Both the position numbers and the translations under genes were made by a program. Positions 1 through 8,937 of a stretch of 64,000 bases of DNA are shown here, one piece after another. The notes beneath the pieces are model-generated. The model was not told where the DNA came from. It saw only the letters and a list, made by a program, of their open reading frames with translations, and did no database searches. The DNA lies in the NCBI GenBank assembly GCA_016786925.1, contig JAEUTU010000063.1, positions 62,001-126,000 of the forward strand, read 5' to 3'. Within the stretch, counting starts at the first letter, position 1, and each line of letters begins with the position of its first letter. The stretch is from Bacteroidia bacterium. GTDB taxonomy: Bacteria; Bacteroidota; Bacteroidia; 2-12-FULL-35-15.

Positions 1-1930
1 CTGTTTGACCAAAGTTTTCGAACTGCTCAAACATTTTGGTAACATTGATCTTGTTCACATCACTGTAACAGGTCACTAATATCTTACTGCTGTCGGATGC
101 ATCCACCATACCGCTGGTAGTGATACTTCCATTCATGGTATTAACAGTAAGAGGATCGGCAAAAAGTTTTTGATCTTTCAGTTTGATCACACCTTGAATT
201 TTGTCGGCACTGAACTTCCGGAATTCCAAATGTTCGATCTCCGTATTCAGGTTCACATCAATGTGCTCAGAGAATTTTAGTTTATAAGCACTCTCTTTCT
301 TCTCTTCATTTTTATTCTCCAGCAACTCGTTCAAGTTTACATTCTTTGAATTCAAGCTGGCTTCAATGGTCATGTCCTGATCCTCTTTGATAAGGAAGGT
401 GATGATGTTTCTAAAAAAGCCTTTTAATTCAAAATCGGTATTGGAAATATTTCCTTTGAACAGATCAATGATCAGATCATTTTTATTGAATTTAAAATCA
501 CCATTCAGATTGCTGAAACTTAATTTGTTGTTTTTGATCTTTACGGATGCATCAACAATGTTCAGTGTTCCGTTCGTGTTGATGTTGTCATAACTGCTTC
601 CTTCACCGATCCCTGCATCGGCACTGAACTCCGCATCTATCTTCAACGATCCTGCTACACTTTCAATGGTATCGAGTTTTAAAAATTGTTGCAGCTCCGT
701 TAAATTGATATTACTGTTTACTCTACCCGCAAACGATGGATTGTTTAAATTGTTCAAGGCAATGTTGCCATTCACTAGTCCTTGATTGATCGTGAACGAC
801 ACCGGATTTAATGTAAGAGTAGAAGGAGCATTCTTGTTTCCATTAAAGAAAGATCCTTTCAGATTTACACGTTCCAATGTGATATTGCTACTGCTTTGTG
901 TGATGGTCGCATTGTTAATTCCAAAGTCGGCTTTTATCTCCGGTGTATTGTCATTGCCTATGCTGCCCTGAACGGTAGCATTGAAATAAAATTCTCCATC
1001 ACTTTTATAGTTGTTGATCTTCTCTTTGTGTTTTTCAGGGATGAGTGATAATACAGAACGGATGTCCATGTCTTTTCCTTTTATTCCTAAATTCAAAACA
1101 GGATTTTTGCCGGTGTTCACAATATTTCCGTAAATATCAAATGCCAGATCTTCGATCTTAAAATGTCCTTCTTTGATCTTATAGGCATCCAGTTCATTGT
1201 CTATCTCCATGGATACATTGGAGTAGATCGTTTTATCATTCAGATAATTGTTTTTTTCGATCTTAAGTTTTTTTACATAAATGGTATTCTCTGTTTCGAG
1301 CGTATAGCGCTGCGTAGAGAAGTTGCCCGATAGTTGACATTTCTTGACAGTAAGATCGGTGTATTGTCTAGCCTTTTTATTGTTGTAAACAATGTGTGTA
1401 TTCGTAAGGACGATCTTTTCCAATTCAAAGGAAAAATTGGAAGCGCTGGTATCGTTGCTTTCTTTCCAGAAATGAAAATTGTCGTTTCCTTCTTTGTCGA
1501 TACGGATATTCAATTCCGTATCATCGATCGTTAGTTTTTTGATCTTGTATTCCTTTTTGAAAATATCGATCAGGTTAAATTGCAGGGAGATCTCTTTGGC
1601 ATTGAAGAGTGTATCTTTTGGTTCCTGTGGAATAGCATCCAATGCTTTTATATTCTTAAAATTAATAGAAGCATAAGGAAAGCTTTTGATAACGGTGAAG
1701 TCAATGTCTTTTCCATCCACGATCACTTGTGTGTTCAATTGTTTATTAAGCTCTCCGATCACATATTCTTTTACTTCGTCCTGATAATAATAACCAATAA
1801 CCACTCCGGCACCCAACAGTGTTATAACAGCGATAACAATGAATAAAATGAATTTCAGGATGAACCGGAAGAAGCGGCTTTCCTTTTTAGGTTTTTCAGG
1901 AAGAATGGTATTTGATTCCTTGTTTTCCAA
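1..1930 (-). CDS. AsmA-family envelope protein (3' end outside window)
   Basis: Open frame of about 643 codons that runs off the left edge, so the C-terminus is missing. It starts with a short Lys/Glu-rich cytoplasmic stretch, then a strongly hydrophobic segment around residues 24-45 (one N-terminal membrane anchor). A long region of alternating polar and hydrophobic strands follows, typical of AsmA/TamB-like proteins. The start must be the TTG at 1930: an in-frame TAA lies three codons upstream and no methionine occurs near the N-terminus. AsmA-like proteins are large periplasm-spanning proteins linked to outer-membrane biogenesis and lipid transport. That is family knowledge; nothing here identifies a substrate. 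It is followed on this side by no visible neighbour. Confidence 0.8.
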   Translation of the reverse strand, partial: MENKESNTILPEKPKKESRFFRFILKFILFIVIAVITLLGAGVVIGYYYQDEVKEYVIGELNKQLNTQVIVDGKDIDFTVIKSFPYASINFKNIKALDAIPQEPKDTLFNAKEISLQFNLIDIFKKEYKIKKLTIDDTELNIRIDKEGNDNFHFWKESNDTSASNFSFELEKIVLTNTHIVYNNKKARQYTDLTVKKCQLSGNFSTQRYTLETENTIYVKKLKIEKNNYLNDKTIYSNVSMEIDNELDAYKIKEGHFKIEDLAFDIYGNIVNTGKNPVLNLGIKGKDMDIRSVLSLIPEKHKEKINNYKSDGEFYFNATVQGSIGNDNTPEIKADFGINNATITQSSSNITLERVNLKGSFFNGNKNAPSTLTLNPVSFTINQGLVNGNIALNNLNNPSFAGRVNSNINLTELQQFLKLDTIESVAGSLKIDAEFSADAGIGEGSSYDNINTNGTLNIVDASVKIKNNKLSFSNLNGDFKFNKNDLIIDLFKGNISNTDFELKGFFRNIITFLIKEDQDMTIEASLNSKNVNLNELLENKNEEKKESAYKLKFSEHIDVNLNTEIEHLEFRKFSADKIQGVIKLKDQKLFADPLTVNTMNGSITTSGMVDASDSSKILVTCYSDVNKINVTKMFEQFENFGQT

Positions 1931-2029
1931 TGTGTGTTATTGTTATACAAATTTTATAAATAAGAAAGCCGGTTGGTAGCCTCCTAAAAAGATGTTATCA
2001 ATAACGGGGGGTGAATAAGTTTTAGTATG

Positions 2030-2056
2030 AAAAAAGCCTCCCGGTCTCCGGGAGGC
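2030..2056 (-). terminator. Intrinsic terminator after rluB
   Basis: Nine-base stem GCCTCCCGG / CCGGGAGGC with a 3-base loop, 6 bases after the rluB stop. On the minus strand it is followed by a run of six T. Confidence 0.85.
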
Positions 2057-2062
2057 TTTCTG

Positions 2063-3271
2063 TTATTTTTCGGAGCTGATCATTTTCAGCATTCCAATTT
2101 CTGCTTCTGTAAGGAATCTCCATCTTCCGCGAGGAAGGTCCTTTTTGCTTAATGGACCAAAGATCACTCTGTCCAGCTTACGGATATTGTAACCGAAGTG
2201 TTCAAAGATCCTTCTTACGATACGGTTCTTTCCGGAATGTAATTCAATACCGATCTCTTTTTTGTTGCTTCCATCACCCACGTAGGATATTTCATCCACT
2301 TTGATCTCTCCATCTTCCAATTCAATACCTTCAGCTATTTGATCAAAATCGGTTCTTTTTAATGGTTTGTCCAATTCTACATGGTAGATCTTACGAACAC
2401 CATAACGTGGATGGGTTAGTTTCTTGGTCAGTTCACCATCATTGGTAAATAATAATAATCCTGTAGTCGCTCTGTCCAATCGTCCAACCGGATAGATACG
2501 TTCACGGCAAGCATCTTGAATAAGCTCTAATACGGTTTTACGTTTTTGAGGATCATCAAATGTGGTGATATAATCTTTCGGTTTGTTTAAGATCAGGTAC
2601 ACCATGCGCTCTTTCTTCAAGGTCTGACCGCCATATTTGATCACATCGGTAGGTTTTACCTTATAGCCCATCTCCGTGATGGTTTTTCCATTTACCTGGA
2701 TCACACCGCTGGAGATCAGATCATCTGCTTCTCTTCTAGAGCAAATACCTGCATTGGAAATATATCTGTTCAAACGGATGGTGCCATCGTTGGATCCGCT
2801 TTTTTTCTGTTCGCTGTTCTTAGATCCGCTTCGCTTGGTATATTCTTTCTTTTTATAGGGACGGGAATAATTTTCCGGTTTGCCTTTTCTTTTGCTACCT
2901 TCTCCATCAAATGAATCAACATCATCCCACTTTTCATATTCTTTGTCAACCTTAGGCTTTGCGGTTTTCTTAAATGCGCTTGGTTTCTTTTCGAAGTCAC
3001 CATCTCTCTTTTTGAAAGCCGGTTTGCGCTCTTCTCCGGAGAAATCATCTTCTTTGAACTCCCTTTTCTTCTTGAAATCAGGTTTGGTATCGCTGCTTCT
3101 CTTTTTTCTGAAGTCGCTATAACTTGAATTTTTCTTAGTTCCGAAATCAGAAGGGCCTGAATCATCACGATAACGATTAAAAGAAGGTTTTTTGTCTTTG
3201 CCTTTTTTTGAATCTCCTGTCTTTTTCGGACGGGAATCTTTGCCTGTGTTACGTTTGAATTCTTTAGCCAT
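2063..3271 (-). CDS. rluB: RluB/RsuA-type rRNA pseudouridine synthase with long charged N-terminal extension
   Basis: Isomerises a uridine of large-subunit rRNA to pseudouridine. Residues 1 to about 165 are a low-complexity tail of Lys, Arg, Asp, Glu and Ser. An S4 RNA-binding domain follows (about 166-225, 'RLNRYISNAGICSRREADD'), then the catalytic domain with the motif GRLDRATTGLLLF, in which Asp266 is the expected catalytic residue. E. coli RluB lacks the N-terminal tail. Similar charged tails are common in Bacteroidota homologues and may be disordered RNA-binding arms (inference). I start at the ATG at 3271. A reading six codons longer starts at a TTG that lies inside the -7 promoter box. 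RluB rather than RluE or RluF is likely but not certain from sequence alone. Confidence 0.9.
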   Translation of the reverse strand: MAKEFKRNTGKDSRPKKTGDSKKGKDKKPSFNRYRDDSGPSDFGTKKNSSYSDFRKKRSSDTKPDFKKKREFKEDDFSGEERKPAFKKRDGDFEKKPSAFKKTAKPKVDKEYEKWDDVDSFDGEGSKRKGKPENYSRPYKKKEYTKRSGSKNSEQKKSGSNDGTIRLNRYISNAGICSRREADDLISSGVIQVNGKTITEMGYKVKPTDVIKYGGQTLKKERMVYLILNKPKDYITTFDDPQKRKTVLELIQDACRERIYPVGRLDRATTGLLLFTNDGELTKKLTHPRYGVRKIYHVELDKPLKRTDFDQIAEGIELEDGEIKVDEISYVGDGSNKKEIGIELHSGKNRIVRRIFEHFGYNIRKLDRVIFGPLSKKDLPRGRWRFLTEAEIGMLKMISSEK

Positions 3272-3286
3272 TGTAATAATTTTTTG

Positions 3287-3294
3287 CAAAGGTA
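3287..3294 (-). promoter_or_regulatory. Bacteroidota -7 box for rluB
   Basis: TACCTTTG on the minus strand matches the Bacteroidota primary-sigma -7 consensus TAnnTTTG, 15 bases before the rluB ATG. I see no clear -33 TTG at the usual spacing. Confidence 0.6.
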
Positions 3295-3330
3295 ATCAAA
3301 TAAATCGGGCTTTTCGGTATTGGAAGCGAA

Positions 3331-3693
3331 TTAATGGCTGGTGGAGAAGGCATTTTCGATATGATTCACTTGCGTCTGCTTTTTGTTCATCAGAACAGAG
3401 ATGATATCAAACCGTACTTCGTGTGTTAATTCCTTTTGAGTAATGTATTCGTGTGCGGCTTTGATGAGATTCTTTTGTTTCTGTTTTTTAACAAATGTTT
3501 CCGGTTCACCAAAAACATCGGTTTGGCGTGTTTTGACTTCCACCACTACCAGCATATCTTTATCAAGGGCAATAATGTCGGCTTCCAATTTTTCCCAGCG
3601 CCAGTTCAAATCGAGGATTTTATACCCTTTATTTTTCAAAAAATCAGAAGCTGCTTTTTCCCCTTTTCGCCCGATATCATTGTGTTCTGCCAT
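3331..3693 (-). CDS. yraN: YraN/UPF0102 family endonuclease-like protein
   Basis: A 120-residue protein of the usual family length. It carries the family signatures GRKGEKAASDFL near the N-terminus, NWRWEKLEADIIALD, and VVVEVKTR around residues 50-57, which together form a Holliday-junction-resolvase-like PD-(D/E)xK nuclease core (Glu, Asp, ExK). The family's biological role is not settled. It is divergent from the DUF4412 gene and lies upstream of rluB on the same strand; the 59-base gap to rluB holds the rluB promoter. Confidence 0.9.
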   Translation of the reverse strand: MAEHNDIGRKGEKAASDFLKNKGYKILDLNWRWEKLEADIIALDKDMLVVVEVKTRQTDVFGEPETFVKKQKQKNLIKAAHEYITQKELTHEVRFDIISVLMNKKQTQVNHIENAFSTSH

Positions 3694-3752
3694 GTAATAA
3701 CCCCTTGTTTGATAAACTTATTAACTTTTTTGGTACGAGTTTTGAATAACGG

Positions 3753-3782
3753 TTGAGCCGTATCAAAATTTTAGTATTTTAG
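3753..3782 (+). promoter_or_regulatory. Candidate promoter for the DUF4412 gene
   Basis: TTG at 3753-3755, a 19-base spacer, then TATTTTAG at 3775-3782. The spacing is ideal for Bacteroidota promoters and the -7 box has two changes from TAnnTTTG. It lies 39 bases before the ATG. Confidence 0.45.
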
Positions 3783-3821
3783 TACGCACATTACAAAACT
3801 AACAAACAAAAAATAACAGCA

Positions 3822-4469
3822 ATGAAAAAATCTATTTTAAAACTAAGCTCCATTTTAGTGGTAATGCTTGCTTTTGCTTTTAATGCAACTGCACAAACTT
3901 TCGAAGGGACGATCGAGTTCAAAAAAATGACTCCAAGCGATACAACAAACTATGTATATTATGTGAAAGGCGATCAAGTAAGAATTGATGAGATCGGTTC
4001 AAAATCACGTAAAGTAGAAGGGACTTTCCTTGTAGATATGCAAGGTAAAACAATGAAATCCTTGAACCACGAGCGTAAATTGTATATGGATCAACCAACT
4101 CCTGCTGCTCCTGTAGTAAAAGGAACATGTAATGTGAAAAAAGGTCAAAACGTAAAAAATCTTCAAGGTTATAAATGTCAGGAGTATATTGTTACAAATG
4201 CTGAAGAAGGTGTAACGATCACGTATTGGGTAGCTGATGGTAAATTTTCTTTCTTCGAGAAATTATTACGTCAGTTGAACAGAAAAGATAAGTCTTCTGT
4301 TTATTTCTTAAAGATCACTGATGTGAAAAACGGATTCCCGATGTTATCTGTTCAAACAGATGCAGGTGGAAAAGAAACTGTGAAATTGGAAGTTACTAAG
4401 ATCACGAAGAAAGATATCGATCCTACAATGTTTGATACTCCAAAAGGGTATAACAAATTCGAAAAATAA
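3822..4469 (+). CDS. Secreted DUF4412 domain protein
   Basis: A 215-residue protein with a Sec signal peptide (basic start, hydrophobic core, likely cleavage after 'FNATA' before Gln25). The mature part is soluble and rich in beta strands, beginning 'FEGTIEFKKMTPSDTTNYV', the usual opening of DUF4412 proteins of Bacteroidota. It has two cysteines and no sorting domain. It is therefore expected in the periplasm or attached to the outer membrane. The function is unknown. It is a single-gene unit with its own candidate promoter and a strong terminator. Confidence 0.75.
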   Translation: MKKSILKLSSILVVMLAFAFNATAQTFEGTIEFKKMTPSDTTNYVYYVKGDQVRIDEIGSKSRKVEGTFLVDMQGKTMKSLNHERKLYMDQPTPAAPVVKGTCNVKKGQNVKNLQGYKCQEYIVTNAEEGVTITYWVADGKFSFFEKLLRQLNRKDKSSVYFLKITDVKNGFPMLSVQTDAGGKETVKLEVTKITKKDIDPTMFDTPKGYNKFEK

Positions 4470-4487
4470 ATATCTCTGAATAATACT

Positions 4488-4519
4488 AAAAGGCTTTATG
4501 CATTGCATAAAGCCTTTTT
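4488..4519 (+). terminator. Intrinsic terminator after the DUF4412 gene
   Basis: Fourteen-base perfect stem AAAAGGCTTTATGC / GCATAAAGCCTTTT with a 3-base loop and a T run, 18 bases after the stop. Confidence 0.9.
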
Positions 4520-4567
4520 AATTTTCATCCATTCTATTTGCGAATGAGAATAGGAGAGTAGGTACAA

Positions 4568-4604
4568 TAAAAAAACTCCTGAGCATCGCTCAGGAGTTTT
4601 TTTA
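4568..4604 (-). terminator. Bidirectional terminator between the DUF4412 gene and groL
   Basis: Ten-base stem ACTCCTGAGC / GCTCAGGAGT with loop ATC, flanked by A runs on the left and T runs on the right. It can therefore stop groS-groL transcription and back up the DUF4412 terminator. Confidence 0.9.
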
Positions 4605-4628
4605 TTGTATTTGTATGAGAGGGGATGA

Positions 4629-6287
<1,659 letters not shown>

Positions 6288-6316
6288 TTAATTCTTGTTT
6301 AGAACAGTTATCATTC

Positions 6317-6607
6317 TTATACGATCGCGAAAATATCGCTCTCACGCATGATCAATAGATCTTTTCCTTCTATCTGGATCTCAGTTCCGGCATATTTGCC
6401 ATACAAAACCATATCTCCAACTTTTACTACAGGCTTATTGCCTTTATCGTCAATATCACTTACAGCTACTACTTTTCCACGTTGTGGTTTTTCCTTTGCT
6501 GTATCAGGGATGATGATCCCTCCTGCTGTTTTTTCTTCTGCGGCAGCAGCTTCTACAACAACTCTGTTTTGAGTTCCTGCTACTGGTTTAATAACAATTT
6601 TTGCCAT
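6317..6607 (-). CDS. groS: Co-chaperonin GroES (10 kDa)
   Basis: A 96-residue lid protein for the GroEL ring. It shows the family core with mobile-loop residues '[20 protein letters not shown]' and '[15 protein letters not shown]'. It is first in the groS-groL operon. The 173-base gap upstream is AT-rich and holds a 36-base inverted repeat next to the secG stop codon. I found no perfect -7/-33 promoter in it. Confidence 0.97.
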   Translation of the reverse strand: MAKIVIKPVAGTQNRVVVEAAAAEEKTAGGIIIPDTAKEKPQRGKVVAVSDIDDKGNKPVVKVGDMVLYGKYAGTEIQIEGKDLLIMRESDIFAIV

Positions 6608-6725
6608 TTTATTATAGTTTTTATGTTTAAAGATTAAAATTTAAAATCGCCCTTTCTTAGTCAGAATTTGTGCCAAAGCAGTTGAAAAAAAAGAATAAAG
6701 GACAATTTTTCAGATTTAGAAATGA

Positions 6726-6761
6726 AAAATGTCAGAAATGTTTGTGACACTCTGACATTTT
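6726..6761 (-). repeat. 11-base inverted repeat between secG and groS
   Basis: AAAATGTCAGA at 6726-6736 and its exact complement TCTGACATTTT at 6751-6761, with a 14-base loop that itself contains TGTGACAC. It begins 19 bases after the secG stop, and on the minus strand a five-T run follows. It could be the secG terminator or a heat-shock operator for groS-groL; the sequence does not decide. Confidence 0.6.
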
Positions 6762-6780
6762 GAAAGAGGATTATTCCTTA

Positions 6781-7125
6781 TTATTTTGCCGAATCAGTAG
6801 TTAAAGGCAAAGCATTGTTTGTTGCTGCACCACCATCGCTTTTTGTACTTCCGATCTCTTTTGTTTTCGATCCGCCACCATCAGCAGTGCTTGATCCTGC
6901 AGTTGGTTTTGTATAGGCTGTAGATAATAAGCTTAATACCAATAAAGCAATTGCTAATGTCCAAGTTGCTTTTTCCAAAAAGTCGGCTGTTTTGCGAACA
7001 CCCATCACCTGGTTAGATGAAGAGAAAGTAGAAGCTAAACCACCACCTTTTGAATTTTGTACCAATACCACTAAAATTAAAAGTATGCTTACTATTACTA
7101 TGATGACTGAAATAAGAGTTCCCAT
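6781..7125 (-). CDS. secG: Preprotein translocase subunit SecG
   Basis: Small inner-membrane subunit of the SecYEG channel, 114 residues. There are two hydrophobic helices (about 4-23 and 53-72) around the family signature 'VLVQNSKGGGLASTF'. A Gly/Ser/Thr-rich tail of about 40 residues, longer than in E. coli, closes the protein; such tails are usual in Bacteroidota SecG. It starts 7 bases after the stop of the TPR gene, so it is very likely cotranscribed with it. Confidence 0.92.
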   Translation of the reverse strand: MGTLISVIIVIVSILLILVVLVQNSKGGGLASTFSSSNQVMGVRKTADFLEKATWTLAIALLVLSLLSTAYTKPTAGSSTADGGGSKTKEIGSTKSDGGAATNNALPLTTDSAK

Positions 7126-7132
7126 AATGTTA

Positions 7133-8296
7133 TTATTGTTTTTGTTGATTAATCAGTTTTCGTAAATTTTTAATTTGGGATGCAAAGTAAAGTCTTTTTT
7201 CTGGATATTTCAAGCGTAAATTTTCATAGGCCTGAATTGCCTTGGCATAATTCCCCTGCAAAACGTATATTTTAGCTAAAGTCTCACTTACAAAGGTGAT
7301 ATCGTCTGCCACACTCTGCTTCGCCATGTTCACCGGATTGTAAAACTCGGTCTTTGGTCGGCTGATCTTCGGCTCTTCCTTGATGAACTTATCGATCAGG
7401 TCGAATGGAGTAGGGGCTTTAGAGCTTGGATGGCTATCGTTTTCCTCTATCGAGACTTCTTTTTCTTCGTTATTGATATGTTTTAACCAATCAGTGAATG
7501 ATAATTTCTCCGGATCAACAGCAATTTCCTTGTTTTCTTCTTCGGCCGGAGCGGTGTTCAATACAAAATTTGACTCTACGGTTTCCGTGTTTTCTGCTGC
7601 TACCTCTTCTTTTTCCACCTCTGTGGTAAGCATTTCTATCTCAACGGCAGTATCAGCAGCTGAACTCAAGTATTCTTTCTCTAATTCAGTAACAGTGAGT
7701 TCTTCGGTATTTAAACGTTCTTTTGCTAAAATATCTTTCAATGAAAGCTTCAGCTCTTCCTGTTCTTGGGTAGCGTCTACTGTTTCTTGTGAAGGGATCT
7801 CCTCTTGCGATTTCTCTTTTTCAATAAGCTCCTGTATCTTTTCGATCACCTTTTCTTCCATGATCTCCTGAGCAGGAACATCGATCTCCTCGATCTCTTC
7901 CACTTCATGCTTGATCTCTTCCACTTGAACAACAGGCTCAATTTTCTGTTCGATCACTTCCTCGCGGATCAATTCTTTTACAGCTTGCTCTATCTTTTTG
8001 TCTTCGATCACAGCCTCGATCTCAGGACTTGTTATTTTAGGGATCACCTGTTCGATCAACTCATGGCGGTTTGTGATCAAGCGGTGCAATACTTTGCGGT
8101 CGCTCACAAAGGCTGCTGTTGTTTTGAGCTGATTGTTGTAATGAATACTTTCGGTATTGTGCAAACTTTTTGCGTAAAGCAAATGCGCTGTCTGGAAATA
8201 AGGGAACACTTTTAACACATCAGCAAGTTGAATAGCATCGGTAGCTGTGAGCTTTTCCGGTGCTTCCATGTATGATATGAATTGTCCTTTGTTCAT
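7133..8296 (-). CDS. Acidic protein with C-terminal TPR-like repeat
   Basis: A 387-residue protein without signal peptide or membrane helix. An N-terminal helical region (about 1-95, 'ADVLKVFPYFQTAHLLYAKSL') is followed by a long low-complexity segment (about 100-270) very rich in Glu, Val and Ile. The C-terminal 60 residues form a TPR-like pair ('QGNYAKAIQAYENLRLKYP'). It is probably a cytoplasmic scaffold, but its partner is unknown. It lies between lptE and secG, so a role near the envelope or secretion machinery is possible (inference from position only). Confidence 0.75.
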   Translation of the reverse strand: MNKGQFISYMEAPEKLTATDAIQLADVLKVFPYFQTAHLLYAKSLHNTESIHYNNQLKTTAAFVSDRKVLHRLITNRHELIEQVIPKITSPEIEAVIEDKKIEQAVKELIREEVIEQKIEPVVQVEEIKHEVEEIEEIDVPAQEIMEEKVIEKIQELIEKEKSQEEIPSQETVDATQEQEELKLSLKDILAKERLNTEELTVTELEKEYLSSAADTAVEIEMLTTEVEKEEVAAENTETVESNFVLNTAPAEEENKEIAVDPEKLSFTDWLKHINNEEKEVSIEENDSHPSSKAPTPFDLIDKFIKEEPKISRPKTEFYNPVNMAKQSVADDITFVSETLAKIYVLQGNYAKAIQAYENLRLKYPEKRLYFASQIKNLRKLINQQKQ

Positions 8297-8321
8297 GTTC
8301 GTTAAAATTTCTCTCCGCTTC

Positions 8322-8369
8322 CCTTCTCCCTTCTGGAGAAGGTGTTCTGCTTTTGCAGAACGGATGAGG
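8322..8369. repeat. REP-like double-hairpin element
   Basis: Two adjacent hairpins: CCTTCTCC / GGAGAAGG with a 5-base loop (8322-8342) and TTCTGC / GCAGAA with a 4-base loop (8345-8360), then CGGATGAGG ending exactly at the lptE stop codon. The composition, GC-richer than its surroundings, and the 'GGATGAGG' tail resemble the intergenic palindromic repeats scattered in many Bacteroidota genomes. Only this copy lies in the window. Confidence 0.55.
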
Positions 8370-8882
8370 TTACCAGTCGTTCAGCGCTCTGTTAAAAATA
8401 TCCAGTGTTAACTGATCATTGATCTGTTGAATTAATTCCTGCTCAACAGAGCTTAAACTTTGATCGCTGTTATAGTCTGCAAATCTAGAAAAACTTTGTT
8501 CGAAATTCTTTTTTTCATCAAAACTGCATTTGTATTTTACCGTTACCGTTATTGTCAAACGGTTCAATGCTGCTAAATCCGTACTCTGAATAGCAATGGG
8601 TGCAGTTGAATAGCCGGTGATGCTACCTTCAAAATCCAGATCACCATTTTTATTCACTAAGCCCAAACGGGTTTGAGAACTCAAGCGGTCGCGCAAGGCT
8701 TCTGTGAACACCTGACTTAAGGTAGGAGGTGCTAATGATGCTTGATTTTGAAAGTATTGTACCGATACGGTTTGCGCTTCCGGTGGAATGGTAGCTCCAC
8801 TAAAACCATAATGCATTTTGCAAGCAGGTAATCCAACAATCAAAACGAAAAAAGTGAAAAGTAGAATTGCTTTCTCTTTCAT
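8370..8882 (-). CDS. lptE: LptE-like lipopolysaccharide assembly lipoprotein
   Basis: A 170-residue predicted lipoprotein: hydrophobic signal and lipobox LPAC with Cys21 as the lipid-modified residue. The mature part starts 'KMHYGFSGATIPPEAQTVSVQYFQN', the form seen in Bacteroidota LptE. LptE plugs the LptD barrel that inserts lipopolysaccharide into the outer leaflet. The ATG at 8882 gives a normal signal peptide; a reading 12 codons longer starts at TTG and would push the signal inward. It lies 55 bases after the sigma-54 activator gene in the same orientation. Sequence conservation in this family is low, so the assignment rests on N-terminal pattern and context. Confidence 0.8.
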   Translation of the reverse strand: MKEKAILLFTFFVLIVGLPACKMHYGFSGATIPPEAQTVSVQYFQNQASLAPPTLSQVFTEALRDRLSSQTRLGLVNKNGDLDFEGSITGYSTAPIAIQSTDLAALNRLTITVTVKYKCSFDEKKNFEQSFSRFADYNSDQSLSSVEQELIQQINDQLTLDIFNRALNDW

Positions 8883-8937
8883 TTTTGATAATGATAGATA
8901 TGTAAATGCTTTGCTCAAAATGCTGAATAGTTGATTT

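Noticed and set aside
2770-3168. Overlapping basic frame within the N-terminal tail of the pseudouridine synthase gene
   Set aside because: A low-complexity shadow of the Lys/Arg-rich tail in another frame, with no independent start signals.
6608-6780. CIRCE operator for HrcA upstream of groS
   Set aside because: No TTAGCACTC-N9-GAGTGCTAA or close variant; the only inverted repeat has TGTCAGA arms.
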